From Bacteroidia bacterium (GTDB lineage Bacteria > Bacteroidota > Bacteroidia > J057), in assembly GCA_030731845.1 (NCBI GenBank), contig JANQTF010000186.1, positions 46,339 through 110,338 on the forward strand: a stretch of DNA of 64,000 nucleotides. Reading direction: 5' to 3'. The notes below the pieces were generated by a model, which had not been told where the DNA came from, ran no database searches, and was given only the letters and a program-made list of their open reading frames with translations. Position 1 is the stretch's first letter, and every line of letters begins with the position of its first letter. Positions 23,938 through 33,312 of this stretch are shown in pieces. Made by a program: the position numbers and the translations under genes.

Positions 23938-26919
23938 TTAGAAACTTAGGTTGATGCCACCGGTCCATATTTTGGAAATGGGATAAACGCCACTGTCAAT
24001 GCCCACAGCAATCACAGATCCACTCGTAATCTCTGGGGTATAACCAGAATACTGCTGCCAGGTGAATAAGTTTGTTCCACTCACATATAGTTGAACCTGG
24101 CTCATGTTGATCGCTGATAACCAGCTCCTTGGTAGATCATAGCTCAATAATACAGTGCGGATTCTGGTGAAAGCTGCGTTTTCCAGAAAACGCTCTGAAG
24201 GCTCGTAGTTGTGGCCACCGTTGGTGATGCGAGGCTCTGTGTTGGACGTTCCTTCACCATTCCACCGATCGAGATAGGAAGCCTCAAAGTTGGGTGTTCC
24301 AAAGCGGGCCATCTTCTTGGAGTTGATGACGTAGTTTCCACGCTGTCCATAAAGAGACACCACCAACGAAAGTCCCTTGTAGCCCAGAGACAAGTCGCCG
24401 CTATAGATCAGCGTTGGTACGGGACTGCCGAGGTAGGTCCTGTCTGCGGTTGTGATCACCCCATCTTCGTTTACATCGACAAATTTCAGATCGCCGGGCT
24501 TCTCAATGCCCCGATTGGGAGAATTGTCAATCTCCTCCTGCGTCTGAAACACGCCCTCCACTTTGTAACCATAAAAAGCACCAATGGGCAAGCCGGGAAC
24601 CGTACGTGTGCCCAGCAAGCCGCCTACGCCAAGACCTCCACCGAAGATCTCTTCGTTTCCTTCTCCGAGCTCCAGCACTTCGTTGTGCACGGTGGATGCC
24701 ATAGCCTTAAAGGAATAATCAAAATCTCCGACCTCGTCGCGCCAGGCGAGACTCATATCAAAGCCCCGGTTTTGCACTTTAGCTGCATTGATCACGGGGT
24801 TGTTCGCAGCTCCCACATAAGCCGGAATAGGCACATTCACCAGAATGTCATTGGTCACTCGGTTGTAGTAATCAACCTCAGCGGTAAAGCGATCGTTGAG
24901 CAAGCCTATTTCCAGGCCGATATCGGTTTGGCTTGTTTCTTCCCAGCGAATGTCAGGATTGGCGAGGGTAATAATGGATGCCCCAGTGTTGAGAGACTCT
25001 GTAGGGCCAAACACGGCATTGAGGTTAGAGGTAACCACGGGCCTTCCGGCATAGGCACCAATTTTGTCGTTGCCTATTTGTCCCCAGCTTGCTCTTAGTT
25101 TCAGGCGGTTGATATCCTTCATCCCCTTCATGAAGGCTTCTTCGGCGATGTTCCAGCCAAATGCAAAGGAAGGGAAGTAACCGAATCGCTGATTGGCCCC
25201 AAATCTTGAGCTTCCGTCAGCGCGAAAGCTGGCAGTGAATAGATAGCGATCCATCAGCGAATAGTTCGCACGAGCCAAATAAGAGGCCATGGACCAGGAA
25301 AACGCACTATTATAGTTGGTCTGTCCTTCTATTTCTCCTGCATTCAAAAAGAAGAACTCCTCTGTCTCCGCAGGAAAGTTGATCCTGGAGCCTCCAAGAT
25401 TCTCAAAATCAAAGGTTTGGGCGGTCACACCTCCCAAAACGGTGAGTCGTTGGTTGGTCCACTCTTTCTGGTAGGTGAGGGTATTTTCCCAAAGGATATT
25501 CTGCGAGCGGTCAATTCCTGCGTTAAGACGACTCTGTTGATTTTGCTGAATAGGAGAAACGAAAAATACCGGGGTAAAATCTTTGAAAAATCCTGCATCC
25601 ACATCAATCCCAAGATTGGTGCGAAACCTGAAGTCCTTCAGAAAGGTGACGTCGGCAAACACATTGCCCACAGCCCGATAATTGAAAGACTGATTGTTGT
25701 TGTAGAAAATGGATGCCTCTGGGTTGCCAACAGGCGCCCTGAGTGTAGTATTGGAGAAATTCCCTAAGGTATCGAACGGGGCAATGGTGGGATCGCCTCG
25801 ATAGGCATTGCTAAGGATGCCGGGCGTACCGATGTTTCGCGAATAAATCAGCGCCACATTGTGCCCTACATTCACAGCTTTGTTGATCTGGTAGGTATTG
25901 TTGATCCGAAGGGTCATTCGGTCATAAGATCCGTTGCGGATAATTCCCTGCTGGCTAAAATAATCACCAGATACGCGGTACGACATTTTGTCGCTAGCGC
26001 CCGAAGCGGCTACCTGATAATTCCGCATCGGAGCCTGCTGGAAAATCACGTCTTGCCAATCTGTGCCTTCTCCATAAATACTGGGATCGGCAAACACTGG
26101 AGGACGACCCTCGTTTGCCGAAAGCTCGTTAGAGAGTTCAGCATATTCCCGCGCATTGGTCAGGTCAATCTTCCGCACCACTTCTTGAAAGCCCTCATAA
26201 GCATTGACTGTGACAGTGCTCTTACCTTGAACGCCGGCCTTGGTGGTGATGATGATCACACCGTTGGCGCCACGGGAGCCATAAATAGCCGTGGCGGAGG
26301 CATCCTTAAGCACTTCAAATGAGCCAATGTCGTTGGGGTTGAGAAAGCTGATGTCATCGAGTAGCATGCCATCCACCACGAAGAGGGGAGAAGCATCGCC
26401 GAGGGTTCCTACCCCGCGGATGCGGATCACAGCTCCGGCACCCGGCGCACCGGAGGAGGGCGTCACTTGCACGCCAGCTGCTTTTCCTTGTAAAATCTGG
26501 GCAACCGATGCATTGGGAACACGGGCAAGTTCTTCAGCATTCACACTCGTAACCGATCCTGTCACATCGCTTTTTCGTTGCACGCCATAGCCCACCACGA
26601 CATATTCGTTGAGGGTATATTCGTCTGGGGGCAGCGTCACATTCACTACGCTGCGACCCGCTACTTTCACGCTCATGTCCTTAAAGCCAAAGAAACTTAC
26701 CAGAAGGCTATCGTTTGGCGTGGGTAGGTTCAGGGTATAAGACCCGTTTTCGTCGGTAAAAATGCCGGTCGTGGTGCCGATTACCAGCACCGTGGCGCCT
26801 TCCAAAGCGGTGCCTTCTTCATCATAGACGGTTCCTGTTACCCGATGCTGGGCAATCAGGAAGGTGCTACTACCAACCAAAGTCAGCAACAGCAGGGTTT
26901 GTATCAGTTTTCGTTTCAT
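23938..26919 (-). CDS. SusC/RagA-family TonB-linked outer-membrane transporter
   Basis: A 993-residue SusC-type protein. It has a signal peptide (cleavage near LIAQ24), a carboxypeptidase-D-like domain (RVTGTVYDEEGTALEGATV, about 26-110), the SusC-specific plug start (YVVVGYGVQRKSDVTGSVTSV), the conserved plug sequence ASATAIYGSRGANGVI followed by ITTKAG, and a large 22-strand-type barrel ending in WTGGINLSF. SusC imports oligosaccharides across the outer membrane with energy from TonB; SusD, encoded 23 bp downstream, is its lid. No sigma or anti-sigma extension is present, so signalling is probably through the propeller-LuxR regulator at 35947. The gene follows the GH3 gene by 36 bp. Confidence 0.96.
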   Translation of the reverse strand: MKRKLIQTLLLLTLVGSSTFLIAQHRVTGTVYDEEGTALEGATVLVIGTTTGIFTDENGSYTLNLPTPNDSLLVSFFGFKDMSVKVAGRSVVNVTLPPDEYTLNEYVVVGYGVQRKSDVTGSVTSVNAEELARVPNASVAQILQGKAAGVQVTPSSGAPGAGAVIRIRGVGTLGDASPLFVVDGMLLDDISFLNPNDIGSFEVLKDASATAIYGSRGANGVIIITTKAGVQGKSTVTVNAYEGFQEVVRKIDLTNAREYAELSNELSANEGRPPVFADPSIYGEGTDWQDVIFQQAPMRNYQVAASGASDKMSYRVSGDYFSQQGIIRNGSYDRMTLRINNTYQINKAVNVGHNVALIYSRNIGTPGILSNAYRGDPTIAPFDTLGNFSNTTLRAPVGNPEASIFYNNNQSFNYRAVGNVFADVTFLKDFRFRTNLGIDVDAGFFKDFTPVFFVSPIQQNQQSRLNAGIDRSQNILWENTLTYQKEWTNQRLTVLGGVTAQTFDFENLGGSRINFPAETEEFFFLNAGEIEGQTNYNSAFSWSMASYLARANYSLMDRYLFTASFRADGSSRFGANQRFGYFPSFAFGWNIAEEAFMKGMKDINRLKLRASWGQIGNDKIGAYAGRPVVTSNLNAVFGPTESLNTGASIITLANPDIRWEETSQTDIGLEIGLLNDRFTAEVDYYNRVTNDILVNVPIPAYVGAANNPVINAAKVQNRGFDMSLAWRDEVGDFDYSFKAMASTVHNEVLELGEGNEEIFGGGLGVGGLLGTRTVPGLPIGAFYGYKVEGVFQTQEEIDNSPNRGIEKPGDLKFVDVNEDGVITTADRTYLGSPVPTLIYSGDLSLGYKGLSLVVSLYGQRGNYVINSKKMARFGTPNFEASYLDRWNGEGTSNTEPRITNGGHNYEPSERFLENAAFTRIRTVLLSYDLPRSWLSAINMSQVQLYVSGTNLFTWQQYSGYTPEITSGSVIAVGIDSGVYPISKIWTGGINLSF

Positions 26920-26955
26920 CTCAAGGGTATTGGGTTGATGAATAAATTGGGGATG

Positions 26956-29163
26956 CTAATCTGTAAGTTTGATTGTAGCAGTTTGCACATCCCGTGAGTT
27001 TGGCCCTAGCTGGATTTCAAAATCTCCAGGCTCAGCCTTCCATGTCATGTCGCGTGTGTAAAAAGCAAGGTCATTGACTCCGATCTCAAACTCTACCTGC
27101 TGGGTAGCACCCGGCGCTAGTGTCACTTGCTGAAATCCTTTCAGCTCTTTCAAAGGCCTTGTCACGCTTCCTACGAGGTCGTGAACGTAGAGCTGCACCG
27201 TTTCGGTGGTAGCAACATCGCCAGTGTTGGTCACACGAATCGATATTTTCACCGTCTCAGATGCCGAAAATTCCGTTTTGCTCAGCACGGGTTTTCCGTA
27301 GGTAATCTCGGCGTAGGACAACCCAAATCCGAAGGGAAAAAGGGGCGTATTCTCCACGTCGAGATATTTGCTCGTATATTTGTTGTTGGCATCAAAGGGC
27401 CTGCCCGTATTTTTGGCATTGTAGAAAATCGGCACCTGACCAACGCTTCTGGGAAAGGTAATAGGGAGTCTGCCAGAAGGATTGGCTTCGCCCATAAGCA
27501 CCTCCACGATGGCTGGCCCGCCCATGGTGCCGGGAAACCAGGCTTCCAGAATGGCATCGCAATGCGCTACCTCCCAGCTGAGGTCGAGTGGGCGACCATT
27601 CATCAATACCAGAACGAGGGGTTTTCCCGTTGCTTCAAGTGCCGAGATCAGTGCGCGCTGAGGGCCCGGCAGGGTAATGTCGGAGCGACTTGCTGCCTCT
27701 CCGCTCATGTATCCAGATTCTCCCACAAAAGCCACGATTATATCTGCCTGCTCGGCTGCCACCACTGCCTCAGAGATTCGAGACTCATCCTCCCCAGAAG
27801 TTTCACAACCTTTAGCGTAATACACATCCGCACCAATTGCTCTGAACGCCATTAGCGGTGTGATCACATCGTCGGCCCGACCATCGCCAAACCAGTTGCC
27901 AAGCATCTCTGCTTTGTTGTCGGCTAACGGGCCTACCACAGCAATACTTTTTGAGGCAGAAATAGGTAGGGCTCCTCGCTCATTTTTGAGCAGGACCAGA
28001 GATTTGATGCTTGATTCCAACGCTACATTGAGGTGAGCTTGAGAAAATACTTCTTCCGCTTCCCGTTCTTTGCTTCCATATCGATATGGGTCATCGAACA
28101 AACCGAGTTCATACTTCAATGCGAGAATGTATCGCACCGACTGGTCCACCGTTTCTACTGAAACCAATCCTTCCTTCACCTGCTTAGCAAGGTAATCGTA
28201 GTAAACGGCTCCTTGCATATCCATGTCAACCCCTGCATTCACGGCGAGTGTGGCAGCTTCGGCATTGTTAGCCACGATGCCATGTGGCACCATCTCGTTG
28301 ATAGAAGTATAATCGGTGACGACCATTCCTTGAAAGCCCCATTCTTTTCGGAGAATGTCCTGAAGGAGGTAGGAGTTGCCACTGCATGGCACAGCATCCA
28401 CATCGTTGAAGGCGGTCATGAAGCTATACACTCCGGCATCCTTGGCAGCTTTGAAGGGTGGGAGATATATTTCTCTCAACGTTCTGTCAGAAATATCTAC
28501 GGTATTGTAGTCTCGACCCGCCTGGGCTGCTCCGTAGGCTGCATAGTGTTTCACACAAGCAAGGATTGTGTTTTCATCCCCTATGTTTTGTCCTTGAAAG
28601 CCACGCACACGAGCTGCCGAGATGAGGGAGCCAAGATAGGTGTCTTCCCCTGCACCTTCGGCCACACGGCCCCATCGAGGGTCGCGGGCTATGTCCACCA
28701 TCGGGGCAAAGGTCCAGTTGAGACCCGCAGCGGAGGCTTCAACGGCGGCAATCCGCGCTGTTTGCTCGATCCCTTGGAGGTCCCAGGAGGCAGATTCTCC
28801 CAGCGGAATTGGGAAAATGGTGCGATAGCCATGAACGACATCGTAGCCAAAAAGGAGCGGAATCCCTAGGCGGGTTTCCTCCACGGCCATCTTTTGCAGT
28901 TGATGGTTGTATTCACTTGTGTGAGCATTGAAAATAGCTCCCACCTTGCCGGCGAGGATGTCATCTCTGTATCCAGGTCTCAGGGTAGGTCCTGTCACCA
29001 CCCAATCACTCGTGAAGAGGGTCATCTGACCCACTTTCTCGTCCAGGGTCATCTGCCCGAGCAAGGAATCGGCCCTGGCCCAGGCCCGATCTGAGAGTTG
29101 CTGCGCTGAAAGGGAGGACAAGAGCAACAAGATAGAGAAGCTGAGTAGTAGTTTTTTTATCAT
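26956..29163 (-). CDS. Glycoside hydrolase family 3 beta-glucosidase (BglX-like)
   Basis: A 735-residue exported GH3 enzyme. The start at 29163 gives a signal peptide (MIKKLLLSFSILLLLSSLSA). The N-terminal TIM-barrel contains DEKVGQMT, the substrate-binding RDPRWGR and KHYAAYGA motifs, and the nucleophile Asp284 in GMVVTDYTS. The alpha/beta-sandwich domain follows (VLLKN, VGPLADN), and a fibronectin-III-like domain closes the protein (about 630-735). This is the BglX layout. In the periplasm it would release glucose from the ends of imported oligosaccharides; characterised GH3 relatives near GH144 genes act on sophoro-oligosaccharides. It starts only 7 bp after the stop of the GH144 lipoprotein gene, so the two are translated from one message. 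Confidence 0.95.
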   Translation of the reverse strand: MIKKLLLSFSILLLLSSLSAQQLSDRAWARADSLLGQMTLDEKVGQMTLFTSDWVVTGPTLRPGYRDDILAGKVGAIFNAHTSEYNHQLQKMAVEETRLGIPLLFGYDVVHGYRTIFPIPLGESASWDLQGIEQTARIAAVEASAAGLNWTFAPMVDIARDPRWGRVAEGAGEDTYLGSLISAARVRGFQGQNIGDENTILACVKHYAAYGAAQAGRDYNTVDISDRTLREIYLPPFKAAKDAGVYSFMTAFNDVDAVPCSGNSYLLQDILRKEWGFQGMVVTDYTSINEMVPHGIVANNAEAATLAVNAGVDMDMQGAVYYDYLAKQVKEGLVSVETVDQSVRYILALKYELGLFDDPYRYGSKEREAEEVFSQAHLNVALESSIKSLVLLKNERGALPISASKSIAVVGPLADNKAEMLGNWFGDGRADDVITPLMAFRAIGADVYYAKGCETSGEDESRISEAVVAAEQADIIVAFVGESGYMSGEAASRSDITLPGPQRALISALEATGKPLVLVLMNGRPLDLSWEVAHCDAILEAWFPGTMGGPAIVEVLMGEANPSGRLPITFPRSVGQVPIFYNAKNTGRPFDANNKYTSKYLDVENTPLFPFGFGLSYAEITYGKPVLSKTEFSASETVKISIRVTNTGDVATTETVQLYVHDLVGSVTRPLKELKGFQQVTLAPGATQQVEFEIGVNDLAFYTRDMTWKAEPGDFEIQLGPNSRDVQTATIKLTD

Positions 29164-29170
29164 CAGTCGG

Positions 29171-30535
29171 TTAATTACGTTCTTGTAGCCACCCACCAGT
29201 AAAGCCTGCTTTACGCAGTCCATTTACCAAATAAGGGTTCTTTTTCATCAGGTTCCAGATCAATTCTGAGTCATGGTTTTCTGCCATAATGAGGATCGGG
29301 CCCTGATCGATTCCCAGATATTCAAAATCGAACCATTGACCCGGAAAGGAGAGGTTAAAGGCATCCTTGAATCCAAATTCGCCCACCAATTGATCGTGGT
29401 GAGTATTCCACATATAAGCCAGTGTTTGGATACAGGTGTCGGGCAAGAATGGAATGGAACCACCCACAGCTGTGGGTGTCAGCGTGCCATCATCGCGAAT
29501 TTCCTGTGCGGAAACACCTCTTGCCATGTAGCCTGTGAAGTTCACTTCACGTCCGCCGATCATGGCCTTAGTGCCATGGCCGGGTCCGTCGCAAGCGCTC
29601 AATCCCCACTGTAGGTGGGAATAGCCCGTGAATCCAGCCGGATTGCGAATGGCATAATCCTGATTGGCCAGCGTGGCAAGACGAGAGTTCTGGAAATAAT
29701 CGGAGCCCTTTTCTCGCATATACGCGTCCTGTATTCCCCGAAAATCAACAAACATGTGACTGTATTGATGGCCAAATAAGGGGGCGAAATTCAGGTGTGG
29801 CTCATAGAAATCTTCCCATTCATAGGTCTTGCACCACATAGCCCAGGAACTATCTGCAATGGGGTGGGTAGGAGACCCTAAGGCCATGAGCAGCAGCACC
29901 ATGGCTTCGTTGTAGCCTTTCCACCTGGCTGGGATAAAGCCCTTTTCAGGGTGCCAACCCATGCTCATGTAGCCATCTTCCTGCATAGCCCAATCCCATT
30001 CTACCCGAAGGTAGAGACTGTCGGCCAAGGCACGGATCGCCTGCTCTTGTTCATTATCCTGATCAAAATAACTTTGAACAGATAAAACGCCAGCCATTAG
30101 CAGGCCTGTATCGATGGTAGAAAGTTCTACCTCTTTGAATCTTTGGGCATGATCCATGGTGAGGAAATGGTAGAAAAATCCACGGTATCCACTCACTCCG
30201 CTTGGTTCAGGGCCCTGTCTCATGTTCCAAAGAGCATGAAGAGTAGCCTCTACTCGGGTAGCGGCTTCCTTTCGGGTGATGTATCCATTTTCTACCCCTA
30301 CAAGGTAGCTACTCAGTCCAAAGCCTGTGGCAGCTACGCTGGAAAATGGTCGTGTGGGGTATCTGTCCGGTATTTGAAAATATTGACTATCGGCTGTTTG
30401 CCAAAAAAACTGAAAGGTCCTTTCTTTCAATTTTGGTAATGAAAAGTCGTCTGAAGCATCGGCATTTTGGGATTCTGCGCATCCGATAAGGATCGGTAAC
30501 AGAAGCCCAAAAAGGAAGTAGAAGATCGGTCGCAT
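29171..30535 (-). CDS. GH144-type glucanase (Glycoamylase domain), lipoprotein
   Basis: A 454-residue lipoprotein with the lipobox LIGC (Cys19). The mature protein is a single (alpha/alpha)6-barrel of the Pfam Glycoamylase/COG5368 type, now GH144. Visible family stretches are FQFFWQTADS near the start, ATGFGLSSYLVGVENGYITR, STIDTGLLMAGVLSVQSYFD, the GYNEAMVLLLMALGSPTHP segment with its conserved Glu, and the final GPILIMAENHDSELIW. The founding GH144 enzyme, from Chitinophaga pinensis, is an endo-beta-1,2-glucanase, and an exo-acting member that releases sophorose is also known. A lipoprotein of this kind likely works on the periplasmic or outer-membrane side of the SusC channel. Linkage specificity here is inference. 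Confidence 0.9.
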   Translation of the reverse strand: MRPIFYFLFGLLLPILIGCAESQNADASDDFSLPKLKERTFQFFWQTADSQYFQIPDRYPTRPFSSVAATGFGLSSYLVGVENGYITRKEAATRVEATLHALWNMRQGPEPSGVSGYRGFFYHFLTMDHAQRFKEVELSTIDTGLLMAGVLSVQSYFDQDNEQEQAIRALADSLYLRVEWDWAMQEDGYMSMGWHPEKGFIPARWKGYNEAMVLLLMALGSPTHPIADSSWAMWCKTYEWEDFYEPHLNFAPLFGHQYSHMFVDFRGIQDAYMREKGSDYFQNSRLATLANQDYAIRNPAGFTGYSHLQWGLSACDGPGHGTKAMIGGREVNFTGYMARGVSAQEIRDDGTLTPTAVGGSIPFLPDTCIQTLAYMWNTHHDQLVGEFGFKDAFNLSFPGQWFDFEYLGIDQGPILIMAENHDSELIWNLMKKNPYLVNGLRKAGFTGGWLQERN

Positions 30536-30557
30536 GACTTGTGATTGTAAAAGAGTA

Positions 30558-30583
30558 GGGGAGGAGCCACTATGCTCCTCCCC
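30558..30583 (-). promoter_or_regulatory. Intra-operon hairpin between the binding protein and GH144 genes
   Basis: GGGGAGGAGC (30558-30567) and GCTCCTCCCC (30574-30583) form a perfect 10-bp GC-rich stem on a six-base loop. It lies between two minus-strand genes of one operon, only 10 bp after the upstream stop. The T-tract after it is poor (TACTCTTTTA), so it is more likely a partial terminator or 3'-end stabiliser that sets different transcript levels than a full stop. Confidence 0.55.
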
Positions 30584-30592
30584 AAGATGAGA

Positions 30593-33283
30593 TTACTCCT
30601 TAATGACTTTGGTGCGAGACACAAGACGGTCTCCATCAAATCCTGAAAGGAAGTACACACCGGCGCTCAGGCCAGAGAGGTCAAGCTCCGTAACCGATTG
30701 ACGGGGCAGGTTTTCTACCAGCACGGTTTGTCCCATGAGGCTGGTAAGGCGCAGTTGGGTCATGTTGGCACTGCTCTCTACGCGCAGAGTTCCTGTGGTT
30801 GGGTTCGGGAACACAACGAGGTTGGTGATCACGGGCTGGTCAAAGAGTCCAGTTGTTCCACAAATTCCATCGGCAATGACGATGTCGTCAAAGTAGTATT
30901 CGGTGGTTACTGCTGGAACATTGGCAATATCGAGGATCAAAGTGATACGATCGTAGAAAGCGTCGTCTGGTACAATTCCGCTGAAATCGAAGGTGAGTTC
31001 CTGCCATTGGTTTGGCGTGGTAAACTCTGCCGAGATATCGCCGGAGCCGGGTGCGCCGTTTCTTGGGCGTTCCAATTTCATGACCATGGTGGCAGCATGG
31101 TCGGACCATACTTTCATGCGGATGGTTTTGTTGCCATTAGGAAGAGAAATGGGAGCCTCTACGTCGGTGTACATCCCTGCAAATACAAGCCCATCGCTGG
31201 ATTCAATAAAAATGCCTACACTGTCGCTGGAGTTGATACCAGTTTTATCTGGGTTTTCAATGACTTGAAACACGGTGTTCTCCAGGGTTCCGTTGGCAAA
31301 ATATCTCCAGCCTTTGAGGGTGAAATCTGGATTTTCAAAGGTGGCTACACAAGCCGTGTAGGGAGCTCTGGACAGCCTGATGTCGTCGATGTAATAGATA
31401 TCCTGTTGGCTTGGTTGAACCCCGGCATTGAAGAAAATCACGATTTTCTGGTGGTTTTCCCCTGCCTGACCACTGAAATCCACTGCATATTGCACCCACT
31501 GATTGGCAGTGGTAACGGTTTGGTCAATTTCAACCGGCAGGGAGGTTCCGCCTTCGAGTTTGAATTTCAATGGCACCAAGCCAGGTGACCAGATCTTGAT
31601 GAGAAGCTGATTGTACAGAGACAAATCAATCGGCGCGCCAAAATCAATCACCAAGGCAGACCACTGATCGAGTGGATCGGTATATTCTCCCACTTTCGCA
31701 CTTGAATTGACCGGAGAAATATCAGGATTATTGATGGCAGCGAGATTGTTGGCACCAGCGCCATAGGTCGCTTGTCGCTGACACTCAAAGTCATCGAGGA
31801 AGTTGGGAATCAATACTGTGCCTGCGCATGGATCAACGGTAGAACCTGTCTGCACAAGATTGTCAAACAGGTAGGTACCCGATCCTGCTGCGCCAGGATC
31901 AAATAGCAAGTTGATGCCGTTGAAATCAGTGATGCCGTTGAAGTTGGCAAAATCAAAAGACAGGGTTTCCCAGGCACCAGAGCCTGCGAAAGATACGTTA
32001 ACCTCTTTGTTGCCCTGGGTAGGGCTGCTGAGTTGCATGGTGAGACTGCTCGCTCCAGTTGGAGGAAATACCTGGATGTTGATCTGCGTTTCTGTGGATA
32101 GATCAAGTGCAGCTGAAAGGGTGCCGGTCAATGTGGACAAGCTAGAAGATCCTTTCACGTAAGAGCCTACATTGGGGCTGTTATTGTCTGCATTTGAGTT
32201 TGGGTTGACAACTACAGTGAGGGTGCCGTGCACAGCATTGTTGCCACCAAGTGGCTCCCAAAACATTTTGGTGGGATCGAAATCTTCCAGCACCATGCCA
32301 GAAGGGGTCTCCTCACGGGTAATGTCATCGAGGTAATACACGTCATTGGCACCAGCCTGAACGCCGGCATTCATGAAGATCGCTAGTCGCTTATGATTGG
32401 CCGCTGCCTGACTGGAACAATCGACCGAAATCTCGACCCACTGATTCGTCACCGTGATGGGGGTAAATACTTCGAATGGAGCAGAAAGACCACCTTCCAG
32501 CTTCAGGAGCACATCGCCTGCTATTGGAGCCCATACCTTGATTTTGTAGGTATTGAGTGTGCTGAGATCAATGGGGCTATTGTAGTCGATGGCAAGGGCA
32601 GACCACTGATCTTCTGGATCGGTGTATTTACCAACGTTGGCACTGGTGTTGATCCCTGACGCGTCAGGATTGGCGATCCTTTCCAATCGGAGGTATCCGC
32701 CGCCATAGCTGGCATTGCGCTGACACTCAAAGTCGTCGATGATGGTAACATCGGGAACCGTTCCTGCACAAGGGCCAGCAGGGTAGGCAATAATGTTGTC
32801 GAAGAGGTAGGTGTCGCCGCTTGTGGTCACGCCCGGATCAAAAAACAAAATAATCCTATTGTAGTCAGTGGCGCCTGAGGCTCCGGAAAAATCAAACGTG
32901 TAGTCGATCCACGCATTGGTGACGGCAATATTTTGGAGTCGCTCAATGCCGCCGGATGGCCCTTCGAGCTTCATCAGAATTTGGGTAGCCACAGGGGAGT
33001 TAATCATGATGTGAAACTCATTGTTCACACTCAAATCCATCGGGGCTGCCAATTCGGTCAGAAACAGGCTAAAAGCGTGAGCATTGCTCTTGGTATAAGA
33101 GCCTACGCTGTCGCTTGGGTTCGCGACAGAAGAGTCGGGGTTGGCAAAAACCCCGTCAAAGGTACCATTAAGGGCATTCCATGTCTGCATGGCACCCGAT
33201 TCGAAGTCTTCATAGACAACCTGCCCAAAGGCGGTTCCCCAGAGACCACATGCGAGGAGTAACGTAGTCCAGATTCGCAACAT
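30593..33283 (-). CDS. T9SS-secreted protein with five tandem carbohydrate-binding-like jelly rolls
   Basis: An 896-residue surface protein with a signal peptide (cleavage near AFGQ21). Five successive beta-sandwich modules of about 150-165 residues follow (about 22-170, 171-325, 326-485, 486-650, 651-815). Each opens with a DFE/DFD/TFE strand, contains the pattern NPD-x-S-x-(I/V)NxS-x-x-VG, a middle (L/M)KLE strand, and closes with a YxxDDI or YLFDN strand. Modules 2 and 4 share a Cys-flanked opening (PCAGTV then DDFECQR) absent from 1, 3 and 5, so the array alternates. The end is a T9SS type A sorting domain (VFPNPTTGTLRVES). The position inside a SusCD locus suggests a surface glycan-binding protein; the modules resemble, but are not firmly, CBM4/CBM11-like sandwiches. 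Confidence 0.85.
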   Translation of the reverse strand: MLRIWTTLLLACGLWGTAFGQVVYEDFESGAMQTWNALNGTFDGVFANPDSSVANPSDSVGSYTKSNAHAFSLFLTELAAPMDLSVNNEFHIMINSPVATQILMKLEGPSGGIERLQNIAVTNAWIDYTFDFSGASGATDYNRIILFFDPGVTTSGDTYLFDNIIAYPAGPCAGTVPDVTIIDDFECQRNASYGGGYLRLERIANPDASGINTSANVGKYTDPEDQWSALAIDYNSPIDLSTLNTYKIKVWAPIAGDVLLKLEGGLSAPFEVFTPITVTNQWVEISVDCSSQAAANHKRLAIFMNAGVQAGANDVYYLDDITREETPSGMVLEDFDPTKMFWEPLGGNNAVHGTLTVVVNPNSNADNNSPNVGSYVKGSSSLSTLTGTLSAALDLSTETQINIQVFPPTGASSLTMQLSSPTQGNKEVNVSFAGSGAWETLSFDFANFNGITDFNGINLLFDPGAAGSGTYLFDNLVQTGSTVDPCAGTVLIPNFLDDFECQRQATYGAGANNLAAINNPDISPVNSSAKVGEYTDPLDQWSALVIDFGAPIDLSLYNQLLIKIWSPGLVPLKFKLEGGTSLPVEIDQTVTTANQWVQYAVDFSGQAGENHQKIVIFFNAGVQPSQQDIYYIDDIRLSRAPYTACVATFENPDFTLKGWRYFANGTLENTVFQVIENPDKTGINSSDSVGIFIESSDGLVFAGMYTDVEAPISLPNGNKTIRMKVWSDHAATMVMKLERPRNGAPGSGDISAEFTTPNQWQELTFDFSGIVPDDAFYDRITLILDIANVPAVTTEYYFDDIVIADGICGTTGLFDQPVITNLVVFPNPTTGTLRVESSANMTQLRLTSLMGQTVLVENLPRQSVTELDLSGLSAGVYFLSGFDGDRLVSRTKVIKE

Positions 33284-33312
33284 GATTTTGAATTGTTTTG
33301 GTTTGGTAACGA

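Noticed and set aside
30698..31588. Long antisense open frame (296 codons) within the five-repeat binding protein
   Set aside because: It mirrors codon usage of the real gene on the other strand and has no domain logic; similar long antisense frames occur in SusC (24211-25098).
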